Shown here in pieces: positions 5,779-12,712 of a stretch of DNA of 39,807 nucleotides. The stretch comes from a virus: IMG/VR virus record IMGVR_UViG_3300008110_000299, positions 1 to 39,807 of that record; one strand, 5' to 3'. Each line of letters opens with the position of its first letter. Position 1 is the stretch's first letter. The position numbers and the translations under genes were made by a program. The notes under the pieces are model-generated. The model was not told the DNA's origin and did not search any database. It was given only the letters and a program-made list of their open reading frames with translations.

Positions 5779-6008
5779 AACAGTCAGACTATTCAAGACT
5801 TGAAGACATGTTAGGCCGTGCATATGAGTTGGCTGCACAGGTTGTGAACGGAGACAAGGCAGACACCTCACTTGCTGAGGAAGTATGTGGTGAGTGTGCT
5901 GAACTACTGGCACTCATGGATAATGACATGGGTGTATTCGGTGAAGAGGAAGTGATCGATAAAGAACTGCAATCTTTGGCTCTCATGTTACAAAAGGAAA
6001 CAAAATGA
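5775..6008 (+). CDS. Small acidic helical protein, 77 aa, unknown
   Basis: ATGA-coupled and preceded by GAGGAATCAAA. Entirely helical and strongly acidic (SLAEEVCGECAELLALMDND, FGEEEVIDKEL), with CGEC as its only Cys pair. An acidic helical protein of this size could be a DNA mimic or an anti-host factor, but nothing beyond composition supports that. Family unknown. Confidence 0.6.
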   Translation: MKQSDYSRLEDMLGRAYELAAQVVNGDKADTSLAEEVCGECAELLALMDNDMGVFGEEEVIDKELQSLALMLQKETK

Positions 6009-6277
6009 AAACATTCACAGTGATTGTATACTCCGATGCAGGGCATGCATGGGGCAAGGTGAAGCGTCAAGTGCTGGTGAATCTAGGCATTGCAGACAAG
6101 GTGTCTACATACAGCTACCAGTACAAGGACAATGTATATCTTGAAGAGGACTGCGATCTCAGGCTATTGATGGAGGCACTGCCTGAAACAACTCGCATTA
6201 AGTTTGTTGAGAAGCACACCGATAATAACAGCCGCATCCGTTCATACTCTCATTACTCCACAGAAAGCGCAACATGA
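6005..6277 (+). CDS. Conserved phage protein, 90 aa, unknown
   Basis: ATGA-coupled, leader AAAAGGAAACAAA. Contains VYSDAGHAWGKVKRQVL, KVSTYSYQYKDNVYLEEDCDL and a C-terminal HTDNNSRIRSYSHY: a pattern I recognise from many tailed-phage hypothetical proteins found among early genes. Single-domain soluble protein; function not established. Confidence 0.75.
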   Translation: MKTFTVIVYSDAGHAWGKVKRQVLVNLGIADKVSTYSYQYKDNVYLEEDCDLRLLMEALPETTRIKFVEKHTDNNSRIRSYSHYSTESAT

Positions 6278-6420
6278 TAGATACTAGAGTGCCATCGATT
6301 ACACTGGTATATAAACTAGTGAACGCTGCTATACATGAGTTTGAAGATAAAGAATATGAAGAAGCTATTGAGTCACTTGAGTTGGCGAAGCGAACTCTTG
6401 AGGATATAGCAGATGTTTAA
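6274..6420 (+). CDS. Small helical protein, 48 aa, unknown
   Basis: ATGA-coupled to the preceding gene; overlaps the next gene by 8 bases. Starts MIDTRVPSIT and continues as acidic helix (EFEDKEYEEAIESLELAKRTLEDI, written here in part). The helix pair looks like a single TPR-like hairpin. Function unknown. Confidence 0.55.
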   Translation: MIDTRVPSITLVYKLVNAAIHEFEDKEYEEAIESLELAKRTLEDIADV

Positions 6421-6652
6421 TATGCTGGCAATAAGCGCTGGTTGTTTTGCCATATTATCCTTTGCCTTTTGGGTAGGTGGTGAGACTGAGCGTATGAAGC
6501 AAGAGCTTATAGCTGCACAGATAGAGAGCAGGTGCTACGCTAAGGGTAAGTTTGAAGCATTTGTTGCCAAGGATGGCACAGACTATGCTTGTTTCAAACA
6601 AAACATTGAGACAAAGAAGATTAGCAGATCATCAATTGTTATGGGAGAGTGA
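6413..6652 (+). CDS. Membrane-anchored small protein, 79 aa
   Basis: Start at 6413 or the in-frame ATG at 6422; the first overlaps the previous stop. An N-terminal hydrophobic segment of about residues 4-21 (LAISAGCFAILSFAFWVGG) is a likely uncleaved anchor, followed by a soluble charged domain with two Cys (C41 and C60). Family unknown. Confidence 0.6.
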   Translation: MFNMLAISAGCFAILSFAFWVGGETERMKQELIAAQIESRCYAKGKFEAFVAKDGTDYACFKQNIETKKISRSSIVMGE

Positions 6653-6654
6653 GC

Positions 6655-6819
6655 ATGTCATTGGAATATATGCTTGGGTATATGCAAGGACGCAGAGGAC
6701 AATTTCGTTGTCGGCAAAATGTCAGTGATGAGTATAATGCCGGATACTTGAAAGGGTTTGCGCTATATGAAGGTGACATGATGATACTGAGACAACTAGT
6801 TAATAGGTACAACAAATGA
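6655..6819 (+). CDS. Small basic protein, 54 aa, unknown
   Basis: Starts two bases after the previous stop (GGGAGAGTGAGC gives the ribosome binding site); ATGA overlap with the next gene. Basic, with GYMQGRRGQFRCRQN and YNAGYLKGFALYEGD. The repeated Gly-Tyr-x3-Gly spacing (GYMQGR, GYLKGF) resembles the ribosome-modulation-factor-like pattern, but too weakly to call. Confidence 0.5.
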   Translation: MSLEYMLGYMQGRRGQFRCRQNVSDEYNAGYLKGFALYEGDMMILRQLVNRYNK

Positions 6820-7094
6820 AAGGTGCTTACATGATTACCGATATTGATATCAATGACTTTGAAGTGCTGCCAGTGCGTGAGCTTTACAAGTGTAGGCCAC
6901 GAAGCTATGTGCAGCTACCAACTGGTGAGGTGTTCTTCTACGATCACATTGACGGCTCGTACAGCTACTGCCTGAACATGTTCGGTGAGGTGTGTCACTT
7001 GGCTGCATGGCAGAGTGTGCATCCGCTTGATAGGGTCAGGCTTTGGATACCAGCACTTGATAAAGACCCTTCACCTAAGTCGGACATTGCTTGA
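6816..7094 (+). CDS. Small protein, 92 aa, unknown
   Basis: ATGA-coupled to 6655-6819; a second in-frame ATG at 6831 (MITDIDIND) is an alternative start. Contains PTGEVFFYDHIDGSYSYCLN and a Cys-containing middle. Soluble alpha/beta protein of unknown family. The -35 box of the next promoter overlaps its stop codon region (7091-7096). Confidence 0.6.
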   Translation: MKGAYMITDIDINDFEVLPVRELYKCRPRSYVQLPTGEVFFYDHIDGSYSYCLNMFGEVCHLAAWQSVHPLDRVRLWIPALDKDPSPKSDIA

Positions 7095-7120
7095 CAAATA
7101 TTTAACTTCTCGTTTATAAT
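7091..7120 (+). promoter_or_regulatory. Near-consensus sigma70 promoter
   Basis: TTGACA (7091-7096), 18-bp spacer, TATAAT (7115-7120). It differs from the early cassettes after the -10 box, but its leader also has a stem-loop, CAGC-AATTTC-GCTG (7130-7143), then TAGGAAAC before the ATG at 7167. It drives the DUF932 gene and probably the integrase and replication region. Confidence 0.9.
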
Positions 7121-7166
7121 CTAACCCCTCAGCAATTTCGCTGGCTTCTCAATAGGAAACATCCGT

Positions 7167-8009
7167 ATGTCTAAACATGTCATCTTCTCCCGCAATGCCA
7201 ACAACACAGCCCTGACAACAGAGCGTATCCAACAGCTATCCCCTGCTGTGTTCGCCACTACCAAGCATGACCGCTTGACTGATCGTTATGTTGCACTGCA
7301 CACTAGCGATCTCATCCCTGTGATGCAGGACTATGGATATGCTCCAGTGCAAGCAGCACAAAAGCGTAGCCGTAAGGTAGCTGCTGAGCATTCAGCCCAC
7401 ATGATTGCCTTTGCTCGTACTATCGACACTGACTTTGCTCAGGGTGATGTGCGTCCTGAAATCATCCTGTACAACAGCCATGATGGCAGCAGCAGCGTCA
7501 AGTTGTTTGCTGGTGCATTCCGATTCATCTGCTCTAACGGCATCGTTGCTGGTGACGGCTTCCAGAATCGTATGTATCACAACACCTCTGCATTGTCAGG
7601 CTTTGAAGACATGCTGCGTAACACAGTGGCTAACCTGCCAGCTATGATGGAGCGTATCAACCTGCTCAAGAGTGTGCAGTTGTCCAGCGCCACAGCCTAT
7701 GAGATGGCTAAGCGTAGTGTTGCTACTCGTTGGGACATGTACGATACACAGGAGAAGGGTGTCTATGCCATCGAGAAAACCATCACCGATGTGCTTGCCA
7801 TCAACCGCAATGAGGATGACCACATGGATGCATTCACTGTGTTCAACCGCATTCAAGAGAGCGTCATCCGTGGCAAGGCATTCGTCAAGAGCTTGACTGA
7901 GGCAACACCACACGGCTCTATCCGTAAGGCTCGACCCATCAACAGCGTGAAAGAAAACATCCGCATCAATGGCGAGTTGTGGGACATTGCTGAAGAGATG
8001 GCTGCGTAA
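7167..8009 (+). CDS. DUF932 phage/plasmid-like protein, 280 aa
   Basis: First gene after the promoter at 7091-7120, leader TAGGAAACATCCGT. Contains the hallmarks of DUF932: QLSPAVFATTKHDRLTDRYV at residues about 23-42, HTSDLIPVMQDYGY, AAQKRSRK, HMIAFAR, then PEIILYNSHDGSSSVKLFAGAFRFICSNG (partly quoted). The family is widespread in phages and plasmids; its function is not firmly known, though its distribution with replication and anti-restriction genes suggests a DNA-related role. Having its own promoter suggests high expression. Full length for the family as I know it. Confidence 0.85.
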   Translation: MSKHVIFSRNANNTALTTERIQQLSPAVFATTKHDRLTDRYVALHTSDLIPVMQDYGYAPVQAAQKRSRKVAAEHSAHMIAFARTIDTDFAQGDVRPEIILYNSHDGSSSVKLFAGAFRFICSNGIVAGDGFQNRMYHNTSALSGFEDMLRNTVANLPAMMERINLLKSVQLSSATAYEMAKRSVATRWDMYDTQEKGVYAIEKTITDVLAINRNEDDHMDAFTVFNRIQESVIRGKAFVKSLTEATPHGSIRKARPINSVKENIRINGELWDIAEEMAA

Positions 8010-8024
8010 CTAGTGTAGTACTTG

Positions 8025-8052
8025 ATGCACATCATTTAAGTATGGTGTGCAT
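8025..8052. other. Long inverted repeat between DUF932 and ARH genes
   Basis: ATGCACATCAT (8025-8035) and ATGGTGTGCAT (8042-8052) form an 11-bp stem with one G-T wobble and a 6-base TTAAGT loop. No T-run follows, so it is not a classic terminator. It could act as an operator, an mRNA processing site or a partial terminator separating the two genes. Confidence 0.7.
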
Positions 8053-8077
8053 TGACAACAACACAAGGGGTATATGT

Positions 8078-8908
8078 ATGGATAAAGACTATGCAATTGG
8101 CATGTTTATTGGCACAGCTATTGGTGATGCACTTGGCGCACCACTAGAATTTACACAGCCAAACACAGGGCATCCGCTCACTGAGATGGTGGGTGGTGGC
8201 GCTCACGATACTGCTGTTGGTGAGTGGACAGATGACACAGCCATGATGGTATGCATTGCCGATGCGTACATCAACTTCAAAACCTTTTCACCGAAGGTGA
8301 TTGCTAATAATTTCGTTGATTGGAAACGCTACGGCACACATGGTACTCGTGACTATTGCTTTGACATTGGCCGTACAACATCTGATGCACTGTCGAGCAT
8401 TGAGAAGTCCCGCATCTATGGTGGCAGCACAGACTACAAGACCAGCGGCAATGGTTCTATCATGCGAATGGCAGCTAATGTTATGGTCAATCACAGATGC
8501 ATGGCACTAGCTATTGGCGAGTCTGTTGCGACAGCACTGATTACACATGGCACAAAAGACACTGTGCAATATGTATCGGCACTGGCTGAAGAGCTTCATC
8601 GTGGCAGCAGACTGTCTTGCTATGATGGTCTGCGTGTCAAAGGTGCTGATAAGATTGATGGCTCTGTGATGGGTTGCTATGCTTCAGCATGGGATAGCAT
8701 TGCTCGTACAACAAACTTTAAAGACGCTGTTGTACATGCCATCAACAAGGGTGGTGATGCTGACACAGTGGGTGCTGTCACTGGTATGATTGCTGGCCGT
8801 ATCTATGGCTACTCTGCCATCCCTCAGCGCTGGCTCGACAAGCTGGTCAAGCATGATGAGTTGCTCAGCATGGCTGAAGACCTATACAACCTGTACGAAG
8901 AAGATTGA
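8078..8908 (+). CDS. ADP-ribosylglycohydrolase (ARH/DraG family), 276 aa
   Basis: Removes ADP-ribose from modified targets using a binuclear Mg site in this family. Start at 8078 (MDKDYAIGMFIG); in-frame upstream sequence lacks family similarity. Motifs: GTAIGDALGAPLEF (D17), WTDDT (residues 50-54, metal ligands D52 and D53), SGNGSIMRMA, and GGDADTVGAVTG (D227, D229, T230). All key acidic residues are present and the length matches full-length ARH/DraG proteins, so it is probably active. It could reverse host defensive ADP-ribosylation or regulate a phage ADP-ribosyltransferase; an ART-like segment exists in the virion protein at 25205-29329. The target is unknown. Confidence 0.9.
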   Translation: MDKDYAIGMFIGTAIGDALGAPLEFTQPNTGHPLTEMVGGGAHDTAVGEWTDDTAMMVCIADAYINFKTFSPKVIANNFVDWKRYGTHGTRDYCFDIGRTTSDALSSIEKSRIYGGSTDYKTSGNGSIMRMAANVMVNHRCMALAIGESVATALITHGTKDTVQYVSALAEELHRGSRLSCYDGLRVKGADKIDGSVMGCYASAWDSIARTTNFKDAVVHAINKGGDADTVGAVTGMIAGRIYGYSAIPQRWLDKLVKHDELLSMAEDLYNLYEED

Positions 8909-8909
8909 C

Positions 8910-9263
8910 ATGACAATACAATCAACAAGTGACGGCGCTGCTGTCGTTGACACAGAGTATTTCTGGATACCTATAGATGAGCATACACCAAGAGGTGCAA
9001 AGCTACAGCTGTTGGGGCAGGGTGGCGTAGCCATCTACTCCATTTATAATGGTGATAAATTCTGGACACACTGGTGTCCTTTGCCTAAGAACTCTCGTAA
9101 GATCAAACCATATCCGTCTGTAGTTCCAGATGATATTGAAGAGCTTAGCGTAGAGTGGTACAGCATTGGGCAGATGCTTATTGGTGCGGTACTTGCGGCA
9201 CTTGTGGTGGTGGCTGCGCTTTTAATATTCACTGGCATGTACATAGGCAGGATGCTCATATGA
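8910..9263 (+). CDS. C-terminally anchored membrane protein, 117 aa
   Basis: Starts one base after the ARH stop and is ATGA-coupled to the integrase gene. A soluble N-terminal part (WIPIDEHTPRGAKLQLLGQGGVAIYS, partly quoted; WTHWCPLP) is followed by one strong hydrophobic segment around residues 84-112. The GVAIYSIYNGDKFWTHWCPLPK region resembles small phage proteins of unknown function found among early genes. Membrane topology is predicted only from hydrophobicity. Confidence 0.65.
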   Translation: MTIQSTSDGAAVVDTEYFWIPIDEHTPRGAKLQLLGQGGVAIYSIYNGDKFWTHWCPLPKNSRKIKPYPSVVPDDIEELSVEWYSIGQMLIGAVLAALVVVAALLIFTGMYIGRMLI

Positions 9264-10357
9264 AACTACCACGCTACCTATTATCCTTCATCCGCTATGA
9301 CACTACACATTACCGCTACAACCCTCCAGTAGATGCGATTGATGCTGGTATAGTTGAGCGTAAGGCATGTGGCACAGACTACGAAGCTGCTGTCGAGTAT
9401 GCTGAGAACCATAACGCAATCATGGATTCGTGGCGTAAGGAACACCGCTACTTAAAGAACTTGTCTGAGAAGTCTAGGGTTGAAGACCTGTTCAAGTCTT
9501 ACATCAACAGCATTGGCTACAAAGCTCTGTCGCCAAAGAGCAAGACTGATTATGTCTACTACTTGAAGCAATGGTTTCATGACACCACAGTGGCACAGGA
9601 ACTATACAGGACAAGGCTGTGTGACATTGCCACACCAATGTGTCAGCGTATCTACGACAAGCATGCAGAGAACAGTGTTAGCCTTGCCAATCACACACTG
9701 GCTGTCTATCGTTTGTTGTTTAGCTTTGCTATTCGCAATGGCTTTACAAAGCACAACCCTTTCACTGAGGTGAGTAGACGGCAAGACAAACCAAGGCGTG
9801 TGGTGTGGGAAAAGAAACACATCAAGCAATTCATGGACAAGGCATTCACCAAGTATGAGTGGCGTAACATTGGACTGCTGGTGTACATGGCCTACTCATG
9901 GGGTCAGAGGCTAGGCGACATGCGACTGCTCACATGGGACAACTACGATGCTGACACAGGGGTGATGAAGCTGGAGCAGAGCAAGCGCAGGGCAAGGGTG
10001 GAGATACCAACCAGCGCTGCCTTGCGTGAGATGCTGGCACAGCAGAAGGCTGACATTGGCTGGCAGAAGTACATTGTCCCGTCCCCTATTGGTGATGGTA
10101 GTGGTGGATTTAAACCTTACACTCTATTGCAATTGGCTAAGGTTGGTGGCACAATCATGCGAGAGTCTGGCATACCAGATCACCTTAAGATGATGGACAT
10201 GAGGCGAACAGCAGTGACCGAGATGATTGAAGCTGGTGTACCGCTGACCAATGTCATGTCTGTCACAGGACATGCAACAACACATAGCCTTACACCTTAC
10301 ATTAAGAACACATTAAAGAGTGCATCTGTTGCACAGGATATGAGGGATATGATATGA
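9260..10357 (+). CDS. int: Tyrosine recombinase / phage integrase, 365 aa
   Basis: Site-specific recombinase expected to join phage and host attachment sites. I place the start at 9260 (MKLPRYLL), coupled by ATGA to the previous gene. An N-terminal arm and SAM-like core-binding domain (about residues 70-170) precede the catalytic domain. Catalytic residues: R217 (GQRLGDMRLL), K242 (SKRRARVEIP), R315 (MMDMRRTAVT), H338 (VTGHAT), Y347 (LTPYIKN). The usual first His of the HxxR box is replaced by Met (M312). No attP-like site or repressor gene is recognised nearby; it could also resolve genome multimers. Confidence 0.88.
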   Translation: MKLPRYLLSFIRYDTTHYRYNPPVDAIDAGIVERKACGTDYEAAVEYAENHNAIMDSWRKEHRYLKNLSEKSRVEDLFKSYINSIGYKALSPKSKTDYVYYLKQWFHDTTVAQELYRTRLCDIATPMCQRIYDKHAENSVSLANHTLAVYRLLFSFAIRNGFTKHNPFTEVSRRQDKPRRVVWEKKHIKQFMDKAFTKYEWRNIGLLVYMAYSWGQRLGDMRLLTWDNYDADTGVMKLEQSKRRARVEIPTSAALREMLAQQKADIGWQKYIVPSPIGDGSGGFKPYTLLQLAKVGGTIMRESGIPDHLKMMDMRRTAVTEMIEAGVPLTNVMSVTGHATTHSLTPYIKNTLKSASVAQDMRDMI

Positions 10358-10629
10358 ATAAAGAAGACATCATCCGCATGGCGCATGAGGCTAATGTGTA
10401 TTGCACTACTCGCCAACCAACTCTTGACGCTATGCTTCAGCGCTTTGCCGAGGTTGTCGCAGCAGCAGAGCGTGATGCAATCTACGATCAGTGGCACTCA
10501 TGTGTCATGTCAGACTTAGAGAACGGCGTGAAGTGGTTGAATGAAAAGGCTGCTGCTGAATGGCATACAAACTATCCAGCGCAGAGTAATCTATTTCCAT
10601 CATGGGTTGAATCAAGGGGCAGCAGATGA
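10354..10629 (+). CDS. Conserved small phage protein, 91 aa
   Basis: ATGA-coupled to the integrase. MNKEDIIRMAHEAN ... LQRFAEVVAAAERDAIYDQW is a pattern I recognise from numerous phage hypothetical proteins (DIIRMA-x-EA followed by RFA-x2-VAAAER). Helical; function unknown. Confidence 0.7.
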   Translation: MNKEDIIRMAHEANVYCTTRQPTLDAMLQRFAEVVAAAERDAIYDQWHSCVMSDLENGVKWLNEKAAAEWHTNYPAQSNLFPSWVESRGSR

Positions 10630-10820
10630 ACAAGACACTTGAAGCATGGTTGCGTGGGTACATACTGTTCGATGTAAACGGTACAAGGTTCTTGCGCTAC
10701 AACTCAGCGCTGTCTAAACGCAAGTCCATTGAGGGGGATGTGGAGTTCAACGGCTTGCACATCTTTAAAGGGTGGCAGTGCTTTTTTGTTCGCTTTGATA
10801 AACCGCAGGAGATTGTATGA
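10626..10820 (+). CDS. Small basic protein, 64 aa, unknown
   Basis: ATGA overlaps at both ends. Starts MNKTLEAWLRGYILFDVNGT; basic middle (RFLRYNSALSKRKS) and an aromatic C-terminus (GWQCFFVRFDKP). Probably beta-rich. No family recognised. Confidence 0.6.
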   Translation: MNKTLEAWLRGYILFDVNGTRFLRYNSALSKRKSIEGDVEFNGLHIFKGWQCFFVRFDKPQEIV

Positions 10821-11080
10821 CACCAGAGCAAACACTTGATTGGCTGGCCCAACAACACTTCGATCAGTGCCGTGAAGACCGCCCTGTTCAGCATTGGATT
10901 CGCAAGATGAAGTCTGAGTTGCCAGAGCAAGAGCCTATGACACAAGACGAAGCACCCGCAAGTCCGAAGGACGCAGCCCTGAAGCTGGCGCTGGAGTACA
11001 TTGAAACAAATGCACATGAGCGTAGGCATGTTCGATGGGCAATTAAAGAAGCCTTGGCACAGCCATCGAAGCCAAACTAA
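10817..11080 (+). CDS. Conserved small phage protein, 87 aa
   Basis: ATGA-coupled. An acidic, Pro-rich linker (LPEQEPMTQDEAPASPKD) leads to ALKLALEYIETNAHERRHV and AIKEALAQP, the repeated C-terminal motif of many phage hypothetical proteins. Function unknown. The gene ends directly before AGGAGAAGAACAC, the ribosome binding site of the next gene. Confidence 0.65.
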   Translation: MTPEQTLDWLAQQHFDQCREDRPVQHWIRKMKSELPEQEPMTQDEAPASPKDAALKLALEYIETNAHERRHVRWAIKEALAQPSKPN

Positions 11081-11093
11081 AGGAGAAGAACAC

Positions 11094-11645
11094 ATGAAAG
11101 TAACAATTGGTAAATATAAAAACTGGTTTGGTCCTTATCAACTAGCTCAGGCTCTTTGCTTTTGGATGAAGGATGACACCGATTGTGTACACAAGTTTGG
11201 TGAGTGGTTGGCACATGGCAGTGTGCGTCCTACACCAAAGAAAGGTGACACGATTGTGTTGAGAGATATGCTCAAGCAGCTACAGGCAAGTAAACATGGT
11301 GCGCCTCATGTTGATGACAAGGATGTGCCAGCTGAGTTGAGGTCAACAGCAGCACCGCCCAAAGAAAATGAATATTGTGTTGATGACAATCATTTCAAAC
11401 GATGGGATTGGGTGATGGCAGAAATGATCTTTGCTTTTGAAAGTCAATTCAATGATTGGGAAGAGAGGTTTCACACTGGCACTCATGACATAGGCTGGAT
11501 TCACAATGACAGTGGAGCATATGAAATGATTAAAGGTGACAGGGATACATACAAGTATGACATGAAAGGTGCTGCTGCTTATCAGAAGCGGATATCAAAT
11601 GGATATAAATTGTTCGGTAAATATTACGAAAACTTATGGGACTAA
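11094..11645 (+). CDS. Conserved phage protein, 183 aa, unknown
   Basis: Start at 11094 after AGGAGAAGAACAC, a leader repeated exactly before the gene at 11658. The protein begins MKVTIGKYKNWFGPYQLAQA, with LCFWMKD, GEWLAHG, LRDMLKQLQASKHGAPHVDD, and ends FGKYYENLWD. I recognise this mosaic (KYxxWFGPYQ, LKQLKxxKHGxPxVDxxDVP) from many tailed phages, where it remains uncharacterised. Likely a soluble helical protein. Confidence 0.75.
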   Translation: MKVTIGKYKNWFGPYQLAQALCFWMKDDTDCVHKFGEWLAHGSVRPTPKKGDTIVLRDMLKQLQASKHGAPHVDDKDVPAELRSTAAPPKENEYCVDDNHFKRWDWVMAEMIFAFESQFNDWEERFHTGTHDIGWIHNDSGAYEMIKGDRDTYKYDMKGAAAYQKRISNGYKLFGKYYENLWD

Positions 11646-11657
11646 GGAGAAGAACAC

Positions 11658-11810
11658 ATGAGTGCATGGTTGATTGCCACTATCGGCGTGGTATATTTAG
11701 TGGTTGCTGCTGATTTAATTATCAAAGGCAACATAGGATTGGGCATAGCCTTCGTTGGCTACAGCTTAGGTAATGTAGGCTTGTACATTGCAGCAAAGGC
11801 TGTAGCATGA
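11658..11810 (+). CDS. Small membrane protein, 50 aa
   Basis: Preceded by AGGAGAAGAACAC (11645-11657); ATGA-coupled to thyX. Two hydrophobic helices (residues about 3-20 and 26-47, with GLGIAFVGYSLGNVGLY) joined by a short polar turn (IKGN). A predicted double-spanning inner-membrane protein of unknown function. Confidence 0.65.
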   Translation: MSAWLIATIGVVYLVVAADLIIKGNIGLGIAFVGYSLGNVGLYIAAKAVA

Positions 11811-12454
11811 GCGAAGTTAAACTGGTATGGGCAACGCCCGATCTTGATAAGCATCTAGCTTACATTGCACGGGTAAGCAATCCCAACAATCAAGACAACC
11901 CCAACAAGGAAGGGCTGTTCAAGTACATGATGCGTGAGGGACATGTCAGTCCCTTTGAAATGTGCAACATGTGTGTAGAGATTACGACAACCCGTGACAT
12001 TGCACGACAGGTGTTGAGGCACAGGAGCTTTAGCTTTCAAGAGTTTAGCCAGCGCTATGCCAGCACCGATGCTCTGCCAGCATCCGGTATTCGTGAATGC
12101 CGAATGCAAGATGATAAGGACAGGCAGAACAGCATAACAACTGATGACATCAACCTTCAAAACATATGGGCTGATCTTCAAAGGAGTGTGCTTGATATGG
12201 CTGAGGCCAATTACACTAATGCACTGGCTTTAGGCATTGCCAAAGAGCAAGCAAGAGCGCTGCTGCCTGAAGGCTTAACCACCAGCCGCATGTACATGAA
12301 CGGCAACATGCGTAGCTGGATACACTACTTGAATAGCAGGTTGCACAAGTCAACACAAAAGGAACATCGTATTGTTGCACAGCAAGTGTTGAATGTGATG
12401 TATGATGTTGCTCCTCTCACTGCTGCTGTATTCTTTCCAAAGGAACTTTCATGA
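11807..12454 (+). CDS. thyX: FAD-dependent thymidylate synthase ThyX, 215 aa
   Basis: Converts dUMP to dTMP using methylene-tetrahydrofolate, FAD and NADPH. The ThyX signature RHR-x7-S is present as R71-H72-R73 ... S81 (RHRSFSFQEFSQRY), within the expected N-terminal half. EGHVSPFEMCNMCVEI and the C-terminal ALLPEGLTTSRMYMNGNMR segment (LP-x-G/TS and R for dUMP and FAD binding) also fit. Length matches the family. ATGA-coupled on both sides. With NrdA and NrdB it forms a phage-encoded dNTP supply. Confidence 0.93.
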   Translation: MSEVKLVWATPDLDKHLAYIARVSNPNNQDNPNKEGLFKYMMREGHVSPFEMCNMCVEITTTRDIARQVLRHRSFSFQEFSQRYASTDALPASGIRECRMQDDKDRQNSITTDDINLQNIWADLQRSVLDMAEANYTNALALGIAKEQARALLPEGLTTSRMYMNGNMRSWIHYLNSRLHKSTQKEHRIVAQQVLNVMYDVAPLTAAVFFPKELS

Positions 12455-12708
12455 CATGTAAATGCACTGACGATAACCCATTCCTATGGAATGTAAATCG
12501 TAGATCATCATCGTTTGCCAATGACCCTTTGTATACGGCAAGACTTAGTAGCGGAAAAACAACAGGTCAAATTATGACGGATGTTGTAAAGAAGAAACGC
12601 GAAGAGAATGTAAACTATGGTTCAGTCTATGGGTTGAACAATGACAGAGAGGCGGCAATGCTTCGTGCTAAATTGTTTAACATCTTTGCAAGAACTCCAC
12701 CAAAATAG
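12451..12708 (+). CDS. Small basic protein, 85 aa, unknown
   Basis: ATGA-coupled to thyX and ending 4 bases before the primase-helicase start. N-terminal CKC plus PFLWNVNRRSSSF, then a basic region VVKKKREENVNYGSVYGLNND. Could be a small nucleic-acid-binding accessory factor, judging only by charge and position. No family recognised. Confidence 0.6.
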   Translation: MTCKCTDDNPFLWNVNRRSSSFANDPLYTARLSSGKTTGQIMTDVVKKKREENVNYGSVYGLNNDREAAMLRAKLFNIFARTPPK

Positions 12709-12712
12709 AGAC

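Noticed and set aside
8052-8080. Promoter before the ARH gene (TTGACA at 8052)
   Set aside because: The -35-like box has no suitable -10 box at 16-18 bp; TATATG lies at 13 bp only.
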